DNA from: Rudaea cellulosilytica DSM 22992
GTDB taxonomy: Bacteria; Pseudomonadota; Gammaproteobacteria; Xanthomonadales; Rhodanobacteraceae
DNA length: 64,000 nucleotides
Direction of reading: 5' to 3'
NCBI RefSeq assembly: GCF_000378125.1
Contig: NZ_KB899241.1
Coordinates: 1,897,652 to 1,961,651 of the forward strand
The notes beneath the pieces were generated by a model. That model made no database searches. It was not told where the DNA came from and saw only the letters and a list, made by a program, of their open reading frames with translations. Both the position numbers and the translations under genes were made by a program. This document shows, one piece after another, positions 26,701-34,403 of the stretch. Each line of letters opens with the position of its first letter. Within the stretch, counting starts at the first letter, position 1.

Positions 26701-26875
26701 CGCACAAGCATAGCGCAGCGGTCACGAAAGGACGTGCGGCGAAAGGGCATGATGCAGCGCAGCGCGAGGGATGCGAAAATGGGTGGTATCTCGGTAATCC
26801 TCCATGATTGCGAGGATCAACAAGCGGCCATCCTTGGCTGCACTTTTCAATGAAAATCAGCCTCCGCCCTACGCC

Positions 26876-28390
26876 ATGAGCACGATCAAACAAGCCGACC
26901 TCATCCAGTCCATTGCCGACGCGTTGCAGTACATCAGCTATTACCATCCGGTCGACTACATCAAGAACCTCGCTGCAGCCTACGAGCGTGAGGAGTCGCC
27001 CGCGGCCAAGGATGCGATCGCGCAGATATTGATCAACTCGCGCCTGTGCGCCGAGGGCCACCGGCCGATCTGCCAGGACACCGGCATCGTCACCGTGTTT
27101 CTCAAGATCGGCATGAACGTGCGCTGGGACGCGACGATGTCGCTTGAGGATATGGTCAACGAAGGCGTGCGCCGCGCCTACAACGATCCGGACAACAAGC
27201 TGCGTGCCTCGATCCTCGCCGATCCCGCGGGCAAGCGTACGAACACGAAGGACAACACGCCGGCGGTGATCAACGTCAGCATCGTGCCGGGCGACAAGCT
27301 CGACGTGATCGTCGCGGCCAAGGGTGGTGGCTCGGAGGCGAAATCGAAGTTCGCGATGTTGAATCCCTCCGACTCGATCGTCGACTGGGTGCTCAAGACC
27401 GTGCCGACGATGGGCGCGGGCTGGTGTCCGCCCGGCATGCTCGGCATCGGCATCGGCGGCACCGCGGAGAAGGCGATGCTGCTGGCGAAGGAATCATTGA
27501 TGGATCCGATCGACATCACCGACTTGCAGGCGCGTGGACCGTCGAATCGCGCCGAGGAACTGCGCCTGGAGCTGTACGAGAAGGTCAACGCGCTCGGCAT
27601 CGGCGCGCAGGGCCTCGGTGGTTTGACCACGGTACTCGACATCAAGGTACGCGATTATCCGACCCACGCGGCCAACCTGCCGATCGCAATGATCCCGAAC
27701 TGCGCGGCGACGCGGCATGCGCACTTCGTCCTCGACGGCTCGGGCCCGGTCGCGCTCGAGCCGCCTTCGCTCGAAGACTGGCCGAAGCTGACCTACAGCC
27801 CGACCGGAGCGCGCCGTGTCGATCTCGACACGATCACGCCTGAGCTCGTCGCTACGTTCAAGCCGGGCGAGGTGCTGCTGCTCAACGGCAAGCTGCTGAC
27901 CGGCCGCGATGCCGCGCACAAGCGCATCGTCGACATGCTCAACAAAGGCGAGAAGCTGCCGGTCGATTTCAAGGGACGCTTCATCTATTACGTCGGCCCG
28001 GTCGATCCGGTGCGCGACGAAGTCGTCGGACCTGCCGGCCCGACCACGGCGACGCGCATGGACAAGTTCACCGAACAGGTGCTCGCCCAGACCGGCCTGC
28101 TCGGCATGGTCGGCAAGGCCGAGCGCGGCCCGGCCGCGATCGAGGCGATCAGGAAGCACAGGTCGGTCTATCTGATGGCGGTCGGCGGCGCGGCCTATCT
28201 GGTGTCGAAGGCGATCCGCTCGTCCAGGGTTGTCGGCTTCGCCGACCTCGGCATGGAGGCGATCTACGAGTTCGAGGTCAAGGACATGCCGGTCACCGTC
28301 GCGGTCGATTCCAGCGGCACGAGCGTACACCAGACCGGCCCGCGCGAATGGCAGGCAAAGATCGGCAAGATTCCCGTGGTCGTCGCCTGA
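26876..28390 (+). CDS. fumA: Class I (iron-sulfur) fumarate hydratase
   Basis: A 504-residue cytosolic enzyme interconverting fumarate and malate in the citric acid cycle. It is the oxygen-sensitive [4Fe-4S] class: cluster cysteines are expected in HRPICQDTG, in GWCPPGMLG and in MIPNCAATRHAHF. The C-terminal beta half has VGPAGPTTATRMDKF and GKAERGPAAIEAIRKH with VGGAAYLVSKAI. The start at 26876 gives the standard N-terminus; the longer frame back to 26804 lacks support. It is divergent from the sensor kinase and convergent with the following DMT exporter. Confidence 0.95.
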   Translation: MSTIKQADLIQSIADALQYISYYHPVDYIKNLAAAYEREESPAAKDAIAQILINSRLCAEGHRPICQDTGIVTVFLKIGMNVRWDATMSLEDMVNEGVRRAYNDPDNKLRASILADPAGKRTNTKDNTPAVINVSIVPGDKLDVIVAAKGGGSEAKSKFAMLNPSDSIVDWVLKTVPTMGAGWCPPGMLGIGIGGTAEKAMLLAKESLMDPIDITDLQARGPSNRAEELRLELYEKVNALGIGAQGLGGLTTVLDIKVRDYPTHAANLPIAMIPNCAATRHAHFVLDGSGPVALEPPSLEDWPKLTYSPTGARRVDLDTITPELVATFKPGEVLLLNGKLLTGRDAAHKRIVDMLNKGEKLPVDFKGRFIYYVGPVDPVRDEVVGPAGPTTATRMDKFTEQVLAQTGLLGMVGKAERGPAAIEAIRKHRSVYLMAVGGAAYLVSKAIRSSRVVGFADLGMEAIYEFEVKDMPVTVAVDSSGTSVHQTGPREWQAKIGKIPVVVA

Positions 28391-28413
28391 AGCAGGAATC
28401 CGCTCGCGAAGAC

Positions 28414-29319
28414 TTATTTCTTGGTCTTCGCCAGCGTGATCGCCGCTACGCCCGCGACGATGACGATCGTGCCGACGATGTCCAGGCGCGAAACCACCTC
28501 GCCGCCGAGCAGCACGCCGACGAGCACGGCGACCGGCGGGTTGACGTAGGCGTAGCTCGAGGCGAGCGCCGGGCGCGTGTGGTGCAGAAGGTAGATGTAG
28601 GCGCTGAAGCCGAGCAGCGAGCCGAACACGATGAGATAGGCCATCGCCGCCATCGACGTCGCATCCGGCATGCCGGTGAAATGCTCGCCGCTGGCGACCG
28701 AAACGATGGCCAGCGGCACGCTGCCGGCGAGCATCTGCGCGGCCGCGCTCATCATCGGCTCGGGCATGTCCTGGTGCTTGCTCCAGACCGAGCCGAACGC
28801 CCAGGCCACTGGCGAGAGGACGAGCGCGATCGCGCCGGCCGGCGAGCCACGCAACTCGCCGCCGAGATTGAGCACGACGATGCCGGCGAAGCCGATGACC
28901 AGGCCGACCCATTCCATGCGATTCGGCCATTGCCCATACCATCCCGCGAAAATCGCCATGAACAGCGCGGCGCTGGCGACAGCGACCGCAGTAATGCCCG
29001 AGGCGACCGTCTGCTCGGCATAGCAGACGCCGCCGTTGCCGATGCCGAGCAGCAGCGTACCGGTGACGAGGCAGTTGAGCCATTGGCGCCAAGTCGGCGC
29101 TGCGCCGCCGCGCCAACGCAGCAGCGCGTAGAGCAGGCCGCCGGCGATCACGAAGCGGATCGCCGCGAGTGCGAACGGCGGGAAGCCGCCGAGGGCGACG
29201 CGCAGACCGTAGTAGGTCGAACCCCAGATCACGTAGACGCCGAACAGCGCGAGCGGGACCAGGACGTCAGGCGAGAGAGACCGGGCCGGAGCGGCGACGG
29301 CGGGGGGGTGGTCATTCAT
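28414..29319 (-). CDS. EamA-family (DMT) exporter, YedA-like
   Basis: A 301-residue membrane protein with ten predicted helices in two EamA repeats. FGVYVIWGSTYYGLRVALGG, PPFALAAIRFVIAGGLLYAL and GVCYAEQTVASGITAVAVAS mark the first repeat, and PVAWAFGSVWSKHQ to SSYAYVNPPVAVLVGVLLGGE the second. YedA-type proteins export small metabolites, often amino acids; the substrate is unknown here. A seven-G run lies within the first codons (29302-29308) and could be a slippage-prone site. Confidence 0.88.
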   Translation of the reverse strand: MNDHPPAVAAPARSLSPDVLVPLALFGVYVIWGSTYYGLRVALGGFPPFALAAIRFVIAGGLLYALLRWRGGAAPTWRQWLNCLVTGTLLLGIGNGGVCYAEQTVASGITAVAVASAALFMAIFAGWYGQWPNRMEWVGLVIGFAGIVVLNLGGELRGSPAGAIALVLSPVAWAFGSVWSKHQDMPEPMMSAAAQMLAGSVPLAIVSVASGEHFTGMPDATSMAAMAYLIVFGSLLGFSAYIYLLHHTRPALASSYAYVNPPVAVLVGVLLGGEVVSRLDIVGTIVIVAGVAAITLAKTKK

Positions 29320-29405
29320 CGTCGGATTCTATCGGCCGACATGAATCCGTGACAGCGCCGCTTGTACGGCGCCCTGGGGTACCGGCGATCCGGCTGAGAG
29401 GCCGA

Positions 29406-29669
29406 TCAGTGCTTGAACGACGCCGTGCGGCTGGGCAGCACGACGAATTCCCCTTCGATCACGTTCGGTTTGCGCTGCGCAACAGGATGTGGCGTTGCGG
29501 CGCGGGAAAGCGCGCGCACGATCGCGACGATGGCGCCGATTACGGCAAACGCGACGAGCGCAAGGAATCCCAAGGCGAGTACAGCAGCCAGCAACGCCAT
29601 CCCGAGCACGCCGATCAGGACGCGTGCGAAAGGATGGTGAGGGCGGTTGAACCAGCGCCAGTAGGACAT
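29406..29669 (-). CDS. Small membrane protein of unknown function
   Basis: An 87-residue protein with one or two membrane helices (FARVLIGVLGMALLAAVLALGFLALVAFAVIGAIVAIVRAL) and a short polar tail ending FVVLPSRTASFKH. The start at 29669 has GGAG 10 bases upstream; a start 10 codons earlier is also possible. It matches no family I recognise. The DMT exporter gene lies 86 bases downstream on the same strand, but no functional link is evident. Confidence 0.6.
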   Translation of the reverse strand: MSYWRWFNRPHHPFARVLIGVLGMALLAAVLALGFLALVAFAVIGAIVAIVRALSRAATPHPVAQRKPNVIEGEFVVLPSRTASFKH

Positions 29670-29741
29670 GTCGGCGACGCTCCGTGGCAAAATGGACAAA
29701 ACGGCATCCCCTATGCCGCGAACGAGAGCAATTAGATACCG

Positions 29742-30086
29742 ATGACCGTTACGAAAGCGTTATGTCGCGTTGACGATATCCCCGATGGCGGTGCGTTTGA
29801 AGCGGGATACGTGGACGAACGTGACGGAATTCGCGATTCATTGATGCTGACGCGCCACGGCGATGCGGTGCGCGCGTACCGCAACATCTGTCCGCACGCG
29901 GGTCGACGCCTCGATTGGGCCCCGGGCCAGTTTCTCGTCGAAGAAGGCCACGTGATCTGCACTGCGCATGGCGCGATGTTCCGACTCGCCTCGGGCGAGT
30001 GCGTTTCGGGTCCGTGCCGCGGCACCGGGCTGACCGAAGTGCCGGTCGAATCGCGCGGCGGCGAGGTGATGTTGCGCGAAGCCTGA
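29742..30086 (+). CDS. Rieske [2Fe-2S] domain protein
   Basis: A 114-residue stand-alone Rieske protein. The cluster ligands are seen as CPHAGRRL and CTAHGAMF, the CxH and CxxH patterns separated by about 20 residues. Such small ferredoxin-like proteins serve as electron carriers to oxygenases or as NirD-like subunits. No oxygenase or reductase partner is adjacent. It has no signal peptide, so it is cytosolic. It converges with the SLC13-type permease and the two stop codons lie within a shared hairpin. Confidence 0.85.
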   Translation: MTVTKALCRVDDIPDGGAFEAGYVDERDGIRDSLMLTRHGDAVRAYRNICPHAGRRLDWAPGQFLVEEGHVICTAHGAMFRLASGECVSGPCRGTGLTEVPVESRGGEVMLREA

Positions 30087-30106
30087 TCCGCTATCGCGCG
30101 GATCAG
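30083..30106. terminator. Bidirectional hairpin at convergent gene ends
   Basis: An 8-bp perfect stem (CTGATCCG with CGGATCAG) with an 8-nt loop covers the stop codons of both the Rieske gene and the convergent permease. There is no T-run, so efficiency is uncertain. Confidence 0.45.
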
Positions 30107-31947
30107 TGGAATACGAGATTCACCGCGGCCAGCATGACCACGAGCATCAGCAGCGTCAGCGGCAGGCCGACGCGCAGGAAGTCGCGAGCACGGTAGCCGC
30201 CGGGGCCGGCGATGAGGGTGAGCACCGGATTGGCGCTTGCGATCAGGAAGCTGTTCGAGGTCGAGATCGCGACGATCAGCGCATAGATTGCCGGATTGCC
30301 GTTTGAGGCGAGCGCGACGTTGATCGCCATCGGCACCATCATCACCGTCGCGCCGACATTGGAGACGATCTGGGCGAAGAACAGGGTGAGTACCGCGACG
30401 ACCGCTTGCAGCGCCCATTGCGGCCACGCGCCGAGATAGCGCAGCACCTCCTGCGCGAGCCATGCGGCGGCGCCGGTCGCATCCATCGCCCAGCCGAGCG
30501 GGATCAGGCAGGCGAGGGTGAAGATCGTCTTCCAGTTGATCGCACCGTAGGCCTCTTCCATCTTGAGCACGCCGGCGAGGAGCATGCCGACCGCGCCGGT
30601 AAGCATCGCGATCGACAGCTTCAGGTCGGTGAACAGGCCAAGGCCCATGGCGAGTGCGAAAAAGGCGACGGCGTGCCAGATCTTGCTTGGCCGGCCTTCC
30701 TCTTTCGGGTAGTCGGTGACGACGACGAAGTCGTGATCCTCGGCGGCGACGGCGAGATCGCGCCAGAGCCCGTGCAGCACGAGCGTGTCGCCGGCACGCA
30801 GCGCGATGCCGCGCACGTCCTCGCGGTGGATCTCCTCGCCGCGGTTGACTGCGAGCACGCTGATGCCATAGCGCTTGCGCAGATGCAGTGCGCCGACGCT
30901 TTGCTTGACGAATTCCGAGTTCGGCGGGATCACCGCCTCAGCGATGCCGGCGCGGGTCGGATTGAACATGTCGCGGAACCAGCGCAGGCGCGTCTGCGCG
31001 AGCAGCAGGTTGAGATTCGCGAAGTGGTCAATCTCGGCGCGCTTGCCGAGCGTGCCCAATACCGTGCCTACCCAGATCATCGTATCGGCCGGCGGCGCAA
31101 GGCGGACTTCATCGCCGTTCTTGATCGCAAGAATCATCGGCGCGCCGCGTAACGCCTCGGCCTCGAGCACGCTCATGCCGACCAGCGGGCTCTCGGCGGT
31201 GACGGTCAGCTCGAATACTTCACCGGAAATACCGTAGGTTTCGGCGAAATAGGTGTCGGTGCGGCCCGGGGTGACGCCCTGGCTTTCCTCGTCGGACGGC
31301 AGCAGTTTGCGCGTGAATGCGGCGAAGAAGGCCAGGCCGGCGAGCAGTAAGGGGAAACCGACCGGCGCGATCGAGAACAGCGAAAAAGTCTGGATCGTCT
31401 GCGCACCCTGCGGCAGGTTGCGGTTTGCGCTTGCGATCAGGTCGTTGAGCATGATCAGCGGCGAATTCGAGATCATCGTCATGTTCGTGCCGCAGAGAAT
31501 GCAGAACGCCATCGGCATCAGCAGGCGAGATAACGGTACGCCGGTGCGTGAGCTGACGCGGCTGACTACGGGCAGGAATAATGCAGCCAAAGCCTGGCTC
31601 TGCATGATCGACGACAGGCCGCCTACCATCGAGTTTATGGCGAAGGAAAGCCGTGACTCGACGCCACGTGACATGCGCAGGATGAACGAAGCCGCTTTGT
31701 TGAGCACGCCGGTGCGGTCGAGCCCAGCGCCCATGATCATGACCCCGAGCAGCGAGATCACCGCGTTGCCGGCGAAGCCGTCGAACAGCTGCTCGACCGG
31801 AACCAGGCGCGTGATGCCGATCACGACGATGACGAGCAGGGCAATCAGATCCCCGCGTATCCATTCGAGCACGAGCATGAGCACGGTGAAGGCGAGCAGG
31901 CCGAACACTAGCAGCATGTCGTGGGTGAGGAGGAGTCCTTGATTCAT
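30103..31947 (-). CDS. SLC13/DASS-type permease with central TrkA-C domains
   Basis: A 614-residue inner-membrane transporter of the type found in sulfur-compound and dicarboxylate transporters. N-terminal helices (LLVFGLLAFTVLMLVLEWIRG and onward) and C-terminal helices flank a soluble middle (about 215-410) with two TrkA-C domains (FELTVTAESPLVGMSVLEAE and RYGISVLAVNRGEEIHREDV). Family signatures include FLPVVSRVSSRTGVPLSRLLMPMAFC and, near the end, TSNSFLIASANPV. The start at 31947 has a weak GATGAG site; a 75-base upstream extension would run into a repeat element. The substrate cannot be fixed from sequence. Confidence 0.88.
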   Translation of the reverse strand: MNQGLLLTHDMLLVFGLLAFTVLMLVLEWIRGDLIALLVIVVIGITRLVPVEQLFDGFAGNAVISLLGVMIMGAGLDRTGVLNKAASFILRMSRGVESRLSFAINSMVGGLSSIMQSQALAALFLPVVSRVSSRTGVPLSRLLMPMAFCILCGTNMTMISNSPLIMLNDLIASANRNLPQGAQTIQTFSLFSIAPVGFPLLLAGLAFFAAFTRKLLPSDEESQGVTPGRTDTYFAETYGISGEVFELTVTAESPLVGMSVLEAEALRGAPMILAIKNGDEVRLAPPADTMIWVGTVLGTLGKRAEIDHFANLNLLLAQTRLRWFRDMFNPTRAGIAEAVIPPNSEFVKQSVGALHLRKRYGISVLAVNRGEEIHREDVRGIALRAGDTLVLHGLWRDLAVAAEDHDFVVVTDYPKEEGRPSKIWHAVAFFALAMGLGLFTDLKLSIAMLTGAVGMLLAGVLKMEEAYGAINWKTIFTLACLIPLGWAMDATGAAAWLAQEVLRYLGAWPQWALQAVVAVLTLFFAQIVSNVGATVMMVPMAINVALASNGNPAIYALIVAISTSNSFLIASANPVLTLIAGPGGYRARDFLRVGLPLTLLMLVVMLAAVNLVFH

Positions 31948-32029
31948 CTCATCGGGCGCTGCGCTCGTTCTTCTCTTGCTCGGTTTTACTGTAACCGCAT
32001 CCATTCGCCTTTCCGCCCGCATCCTGCGA

Positions 32030-32245
32030 GCGGGTCACTTTTCTTTGTTTGCCCAAAGAAAAGTAACCAAAAGAAATGCACCCCGGATGCCGCGCCCGTC
32101 GCGCCGCGCGCTCCGGGTTCGCGAGGTCATGCCGGGGTTCGTTGAACGCACGTCCCTGATGCGTACAACGAACTCGCGCGCATCGTGCGCGCGACCTTTC
32201 AGGCATTTCCGTCATGCCCTCGCCGCGGCAAACGGGGACCTGAAA
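32030..32245. repeat. Multi-hairpin intergenic repeat element
   Basis: Four stem-loops are packed into about 215 bases. H1 (32037-32064) has a perfect 11-bp stem ACTTTTCTTTG. H2 (32137-32173) has GTTCGTTG and ACGCA paired around an A/A mismatch. H3 (32174-32194) has a perfect 9-bp stem TCGCGCGCA. H4 (32197-32245) has TTTCAGG enclosing a nested GGCAT/ATGCC. The H1 sequence and the following AAGTAACCAAAAGAAA resemble a repeat I recall from Xanthomonadales genomes. It fills most of the 335-base gap between the permease start and the end of trmB. Confidence 0.7.
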
Positions 32246-32282
32246 ATCAAAATCAAAAACGCGGTGCTTTGCGGCGATATTC

Positions 32283-32966
32283 TCAAACTCGTTCGTAGAT
32301 GAAATCCCAGACTCCGTGCCCCAGACGCAGGCCGCGCTTCTCGAAGTGCGTTTCGATGCGCCAGTCGGGTCGCGCCACGCCTTGACCTTTGCCGGCGACG
32401 TTGCGCCATTCGGGCGCGGCATCGAGCACTTCAAGCATGTGCGTGGCATAGTCGGCCCAGTCGGTAGCCAAATGCAAGCGTCCGCCGCGGGCGACTCGGC
32501 TCGCGAGTAGTGCGACGAATTCCGATTGGATCAGGCGACGCTTCTGCTGGCGCTTCTTCGGCCACGGGTCGGGGAAGTAGATGCGCGCCTCGGCCAGCGA
32601 TTCCGGCGCGATCGCGTTACGCAGAATCTCGACGGCGTCATGGTTGTACAGACGCACGTTCTTCACCTCATGCGCGGCGAGTGCATTCATGAGGCGGCCG
32701 ACACCGGGGCGATGCACCTCGATGCCGAGGAAATTCTTCTCCGGCTCGTGCAGGCCCGCGTGCAGCAGTTGCTCGCCGTTGCCGAAGCCGATTTCGAGAG
32801 CCAGCGGTGCGGCGCGACCGAATATCTGCGCGTAGTCCGGCGGCGTCGCCGCAGGTTCGAGACCGAAACGAGCCCAGTGCTGCTCGAACGCGCGCTGCTG
32901 CGCTGGAGTGAAGCGGCCCTGGCGCAGGACGAAGCTGCGGATATGGCGCTGCTGCGGGATGCTCAT
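32283..32966 (-). CDS. trmB: tRNA (guanine-46-N7)-methyltransferase
   Basis: A 227-residue enzyme that methylates N7 of G46 in the variable loop of many tRNAs. Hallmarks are IRSFVLRQGRFT at the N-terminus, the SAM-binding LALEIGFGNGEQL, GIEVHRPGVGRLM, the YFPDPWPKKRQQKRRLI motif and a C-terminal ETHFEKRG. The start at 32966 gives the usual N-terminus (MSIPQQRHIRSF) although no clear ribosome site is seen. It lies downstream of thiG on the same strand, separated by a small hairpin repeat. Confidence 0.95.
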   Translation of the reverse strand: MSIPQQRHIRSFVLRQGRFTPAQQRAFEQHWARFGLEPAATPPDYAQIFGRAAPLALEIGFGNGEQLLHAGLHEPEKNFLGIEVHRPGVGRLMNALAAHEVKNVRLYNHDAVEILRNAIAPESLAEARIYFPDPWPKKRQQKRRLIQSEFVALLASRVARGGRLHLATDWADYATHMLEVLDAAPEWRNVAGKGQGVARPDWRIETHFEKRGLRLGHGVWDFIYERV

Positions 32967-32986
32967 GCCGTGGGCGGTAGGCTGCT

Positions 32987-33042
32987 CTTGTTGAGAAGTG
33001 CGGCCGAGGATGGCCGTTTTTTGATTTTTGCGAGCAGGGACG
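32987..33042 (+). repeat. Covarying hairpin repeat, copy 1
   Basis: The sequence begins TTGTTGAGA, forms a 5-bp stem CGGCC/GGCCG (33001-33016) and continues TTTTTTGA. A second copy at 45228-45280 matches at 36 of 44 aligned bases. One stem pair changes from G-C to A-T between copies, so pairing is maintained. On the plus strand it looks like an intrinsic terminator. Confidence 0.7.
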
Positions 33043-33048
33043 ATTGCA

Positions 33049-33861
33049 CTAAACCAGTCCGTCGATCGGGCTCGATGCGCTGGCAAAGCGCTTGCGCGGA
33101 ATGCGTCCGGCGAGGAAAGCCTCACGCCCAGCCTCGACCGCCTTCTTCATCGCGCTCGCCATGAGCACGGGATTCTTCGCGCCGGCGATCGCGGTATTCA
33201 TGAGCACACCATCGCAGCCGAGTTCCATTGCGATCGCCGCGTCCGAAGCGGTGCCGACGCCGGCGTCAACGATGATCGGAACCTTGGCGTTTTCGACGAT
33301 CTCGAGCAGGTTCCAGCGGTTCTGGATGCCGAGGCCCGAACCGATCGGCGCAGCCAGCGGCATGACCGCAACGCAGCCGATCTCCTCGAGGCGGCGCGCT
33401 AGGATCGGATCGTCGCTCGTATAGACCATGACCTCGAACTTGTCGGCGACGAGTTGCTCGGCGGCCTTCAAGGTCTGCACCACGTCGGGGAACAAGGTCT
33501 TCTGGTCGCCGAGCACTTCGAGCTTGACCAGGTTGTGACCGTCGAGCAGTTCACGCGCGAGGCGACAGGTACGCACCGCGTCTTCGGCGGTGTAGCAGCC
33601 GGCGGTGTTCGGCAGGATCGTGTAGCGATCAGGCGGCAGCACGTCGAGCAGGTTGGGCTGGTTCTTGTCCTGGCCGATGTTCGTGCGGCGGATCGCGACG
33701 GTGACGATCTCGGCGCCGGCGGCGTCGGTCGCGCGGCGCGTTTCGTCGAGATCCTTGAACTTGCCGGTGCCGGTCAGCAGGCGCGAGCGGTAGGTTTTGC
33801 CGGCGATGATGAGGACGTCGTTGTCGGGCATAGGAGGGGCGGGGCGGATTTGGGCGTTCAT
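33049..33861 (-). CDS. thiG: Thiazole synthase
   Basis: A 270-residue TIM-barrel enzyme that forms the thiazole ring of thiamine from deoxyxylulose phosphate, dehydroglycine and the thiocarboxylate of ThiS. Motifs include [48 protein letters not shown], the Schiff-base lysine (about residue 113) in LVKLEVLGD, and [23 protein letters not shown]. Two starts are possible: 33861 ([10 protein letters not shown], chosen by likeness to relatives) and 33831 (MPDNDVL). It lies downstream of thiS, with a 244-base palindrome-rich gap in between. Confidence 0.95.
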   Translation of the reverse strand: MNAQIRPAPPMPDNDVLIIAGKTYRSRLLTGTGKFKDLDETRRATDAAGAEIVTVAIRRTNIGQDKNQPNLLDVLPPDRYTILPNTAGCYTAEDAVRTCRLARELLDGHNLVKLEVLGDQKTLFPDVVQTLKAAEQLVADKFEVMVYTSDDPILARRLEEIGCVAVMPLAAPIGSGLGIQNRWNLLEIVENAKVPIIVDAGVGTASDAAIAMELGCDGVLMNTAIAGAKNPVLMASAMKKAVEAGREAFLAGRIPRKRFASASSPIDGLV

Positions 33862-33930
33862 TTTTGCTTTATACGGAACTCTTGAGTTGCAACGTGTGCG
33901 CTCGACTTTGTCGCGCTGACCGTTGCTAAG

Positions 33931-34099
33931 CTCGGCCATCCAGGCCTCGCCAAGCAACCCGTCCCTACGCATCCTGCTCCGGGCCGTCGGCTTCGCGCGA
34001 TATGCGCTTACTCGCATCGTCCCTGATGCTCGCCCTTCGGGCCATTCGCTACGCGAATGTTCGGGCGCGCTCCAAGCGCGCCTCGTCAACGCATATCGC
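33931..34099. repeat. Nested palindromes in the thiS-thiG spacer
   Basis: An outer inverted repeat (GCGATATGCG at 33997-34006 and CGCATATCGC at 34090-34099) encloses CGCCC/GGGCG and CATTCGC-TAC-GCGAATG (34043-34059). A further stem around GGCC-ATCCA-GGCC lies at 33934-33946, inside TTGCT/AGCAA arms. The string CGTCCCTGATGC also occurs in hairpin H2 of the element at 32030-32245, so the two may belong to one repeat family. No ORF of note is present. Confidence 0.6.
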
Positions 34100-34105
34100 A
34101 AGCGC

Positions 34106-34309
34106 TCAGCCTCCGCCAAGCGCATGCACAATTTCCACGCGGTCACCGTCCGACAGCACGCGTTCGCGATGCAGGCTCCTCGGCACGATTTCGCGATTGA
34201 TCTCGACGGCGACCCGGCGTTCGGCGTAACCCGCGGCTTCGAGCAGCGCGGCGACGCTGGTCGACGCCTGCACCTGTTTCGCTTCGCCGTTGAGTTGGAT
34301 CGTGAGCAT
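34106..34309 (-). CDS. thiS: Sulfur carrier protein ThiS
   Basis: A 67-residue ubiquitin-like protein whose C-terminal glycine becomes a thiocarboxylate and donates sulfur to Thi[14 protein letters not shown], a central [13 protein letters not shown] and the required C-terminal tail (VHALGGG) are all present. The start at 34309 is right downstream of a TACAAT box (34316-34321, minus strand), with only 6 bases between, so the mRNA may be leaderless. It is first in a thiS-thiG operon. Confidence 0.95.
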   Translation of the reverse strand: MLTIQLNGEAKQVQASTSVAALLEAAGYAERRVAVEINREIVPRSLHRERVLSDGDRVEIVHALGGG

Positions 34310-34315
34310 AGGCGC

Positions 34316-34321
34316 ATTGTA
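34316..34321 (-). promoter_or_regulatory. -10 box of thiS, likely leaderless transcript
   Basis: TACAAT on the minus strand, 6 bases before the thiS ATG. A usual start site 6-8 bases downstream would coincide with the start codon. No ribosome site is seen between them. Confidence 0.45.
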
Positions 34322-34357
34322 ACGCCTCGCGCGGGGGCAGGAGCGCGCGCAAAAGAA

Positions 34358-34380
34358 AACGCCCGGCATTGCCGGGCGTT
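34358..34380 (-). terminator. Terminator of the DUF6600-like gene
   Basis: A perfect 10-bp stem (AACGCCCGGC) with a 3-nt loop; on the minus strand it is followed by TTTTCTTTT. It lies 23 bases after the stop codon. Confidence 0.9.
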
Positions 34381-34403
34381 TCTTCGTTGTTGCTGCGTGG
34401 GGG

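Noticed and set aside
23563-26853. A 1096-codon open frame on the plus strand
   Set aside because: It is the antisense shadow of the hybrid kinase gene, produced by high GC. Its translation is arginine/glutamine/glycine-rich without any fold signature, and there is no ribosome site.
27494-29116. A 540-codon open frame on the minus strand across fumarase and the DMT exporter
   Set aside because: It overlaps two well-supported genes in other frames and reads as arginine-rich low-complexity sequence.
29302-29308. Phase-variable poly-G tract in the DMT exporter gene
   Set aside because: Seven G bases are noted, but in a 65% GC genome this is not exceptional, and the frame is intact. No evidence for variation.
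31976-32302. Possible small protein (108 codons) in the trmB-permease gap
   Set aside because: It is contained in the multi-hairpin repeat, has no ribosome site, and its translation looks like the spurious proteins typical of such repeats.
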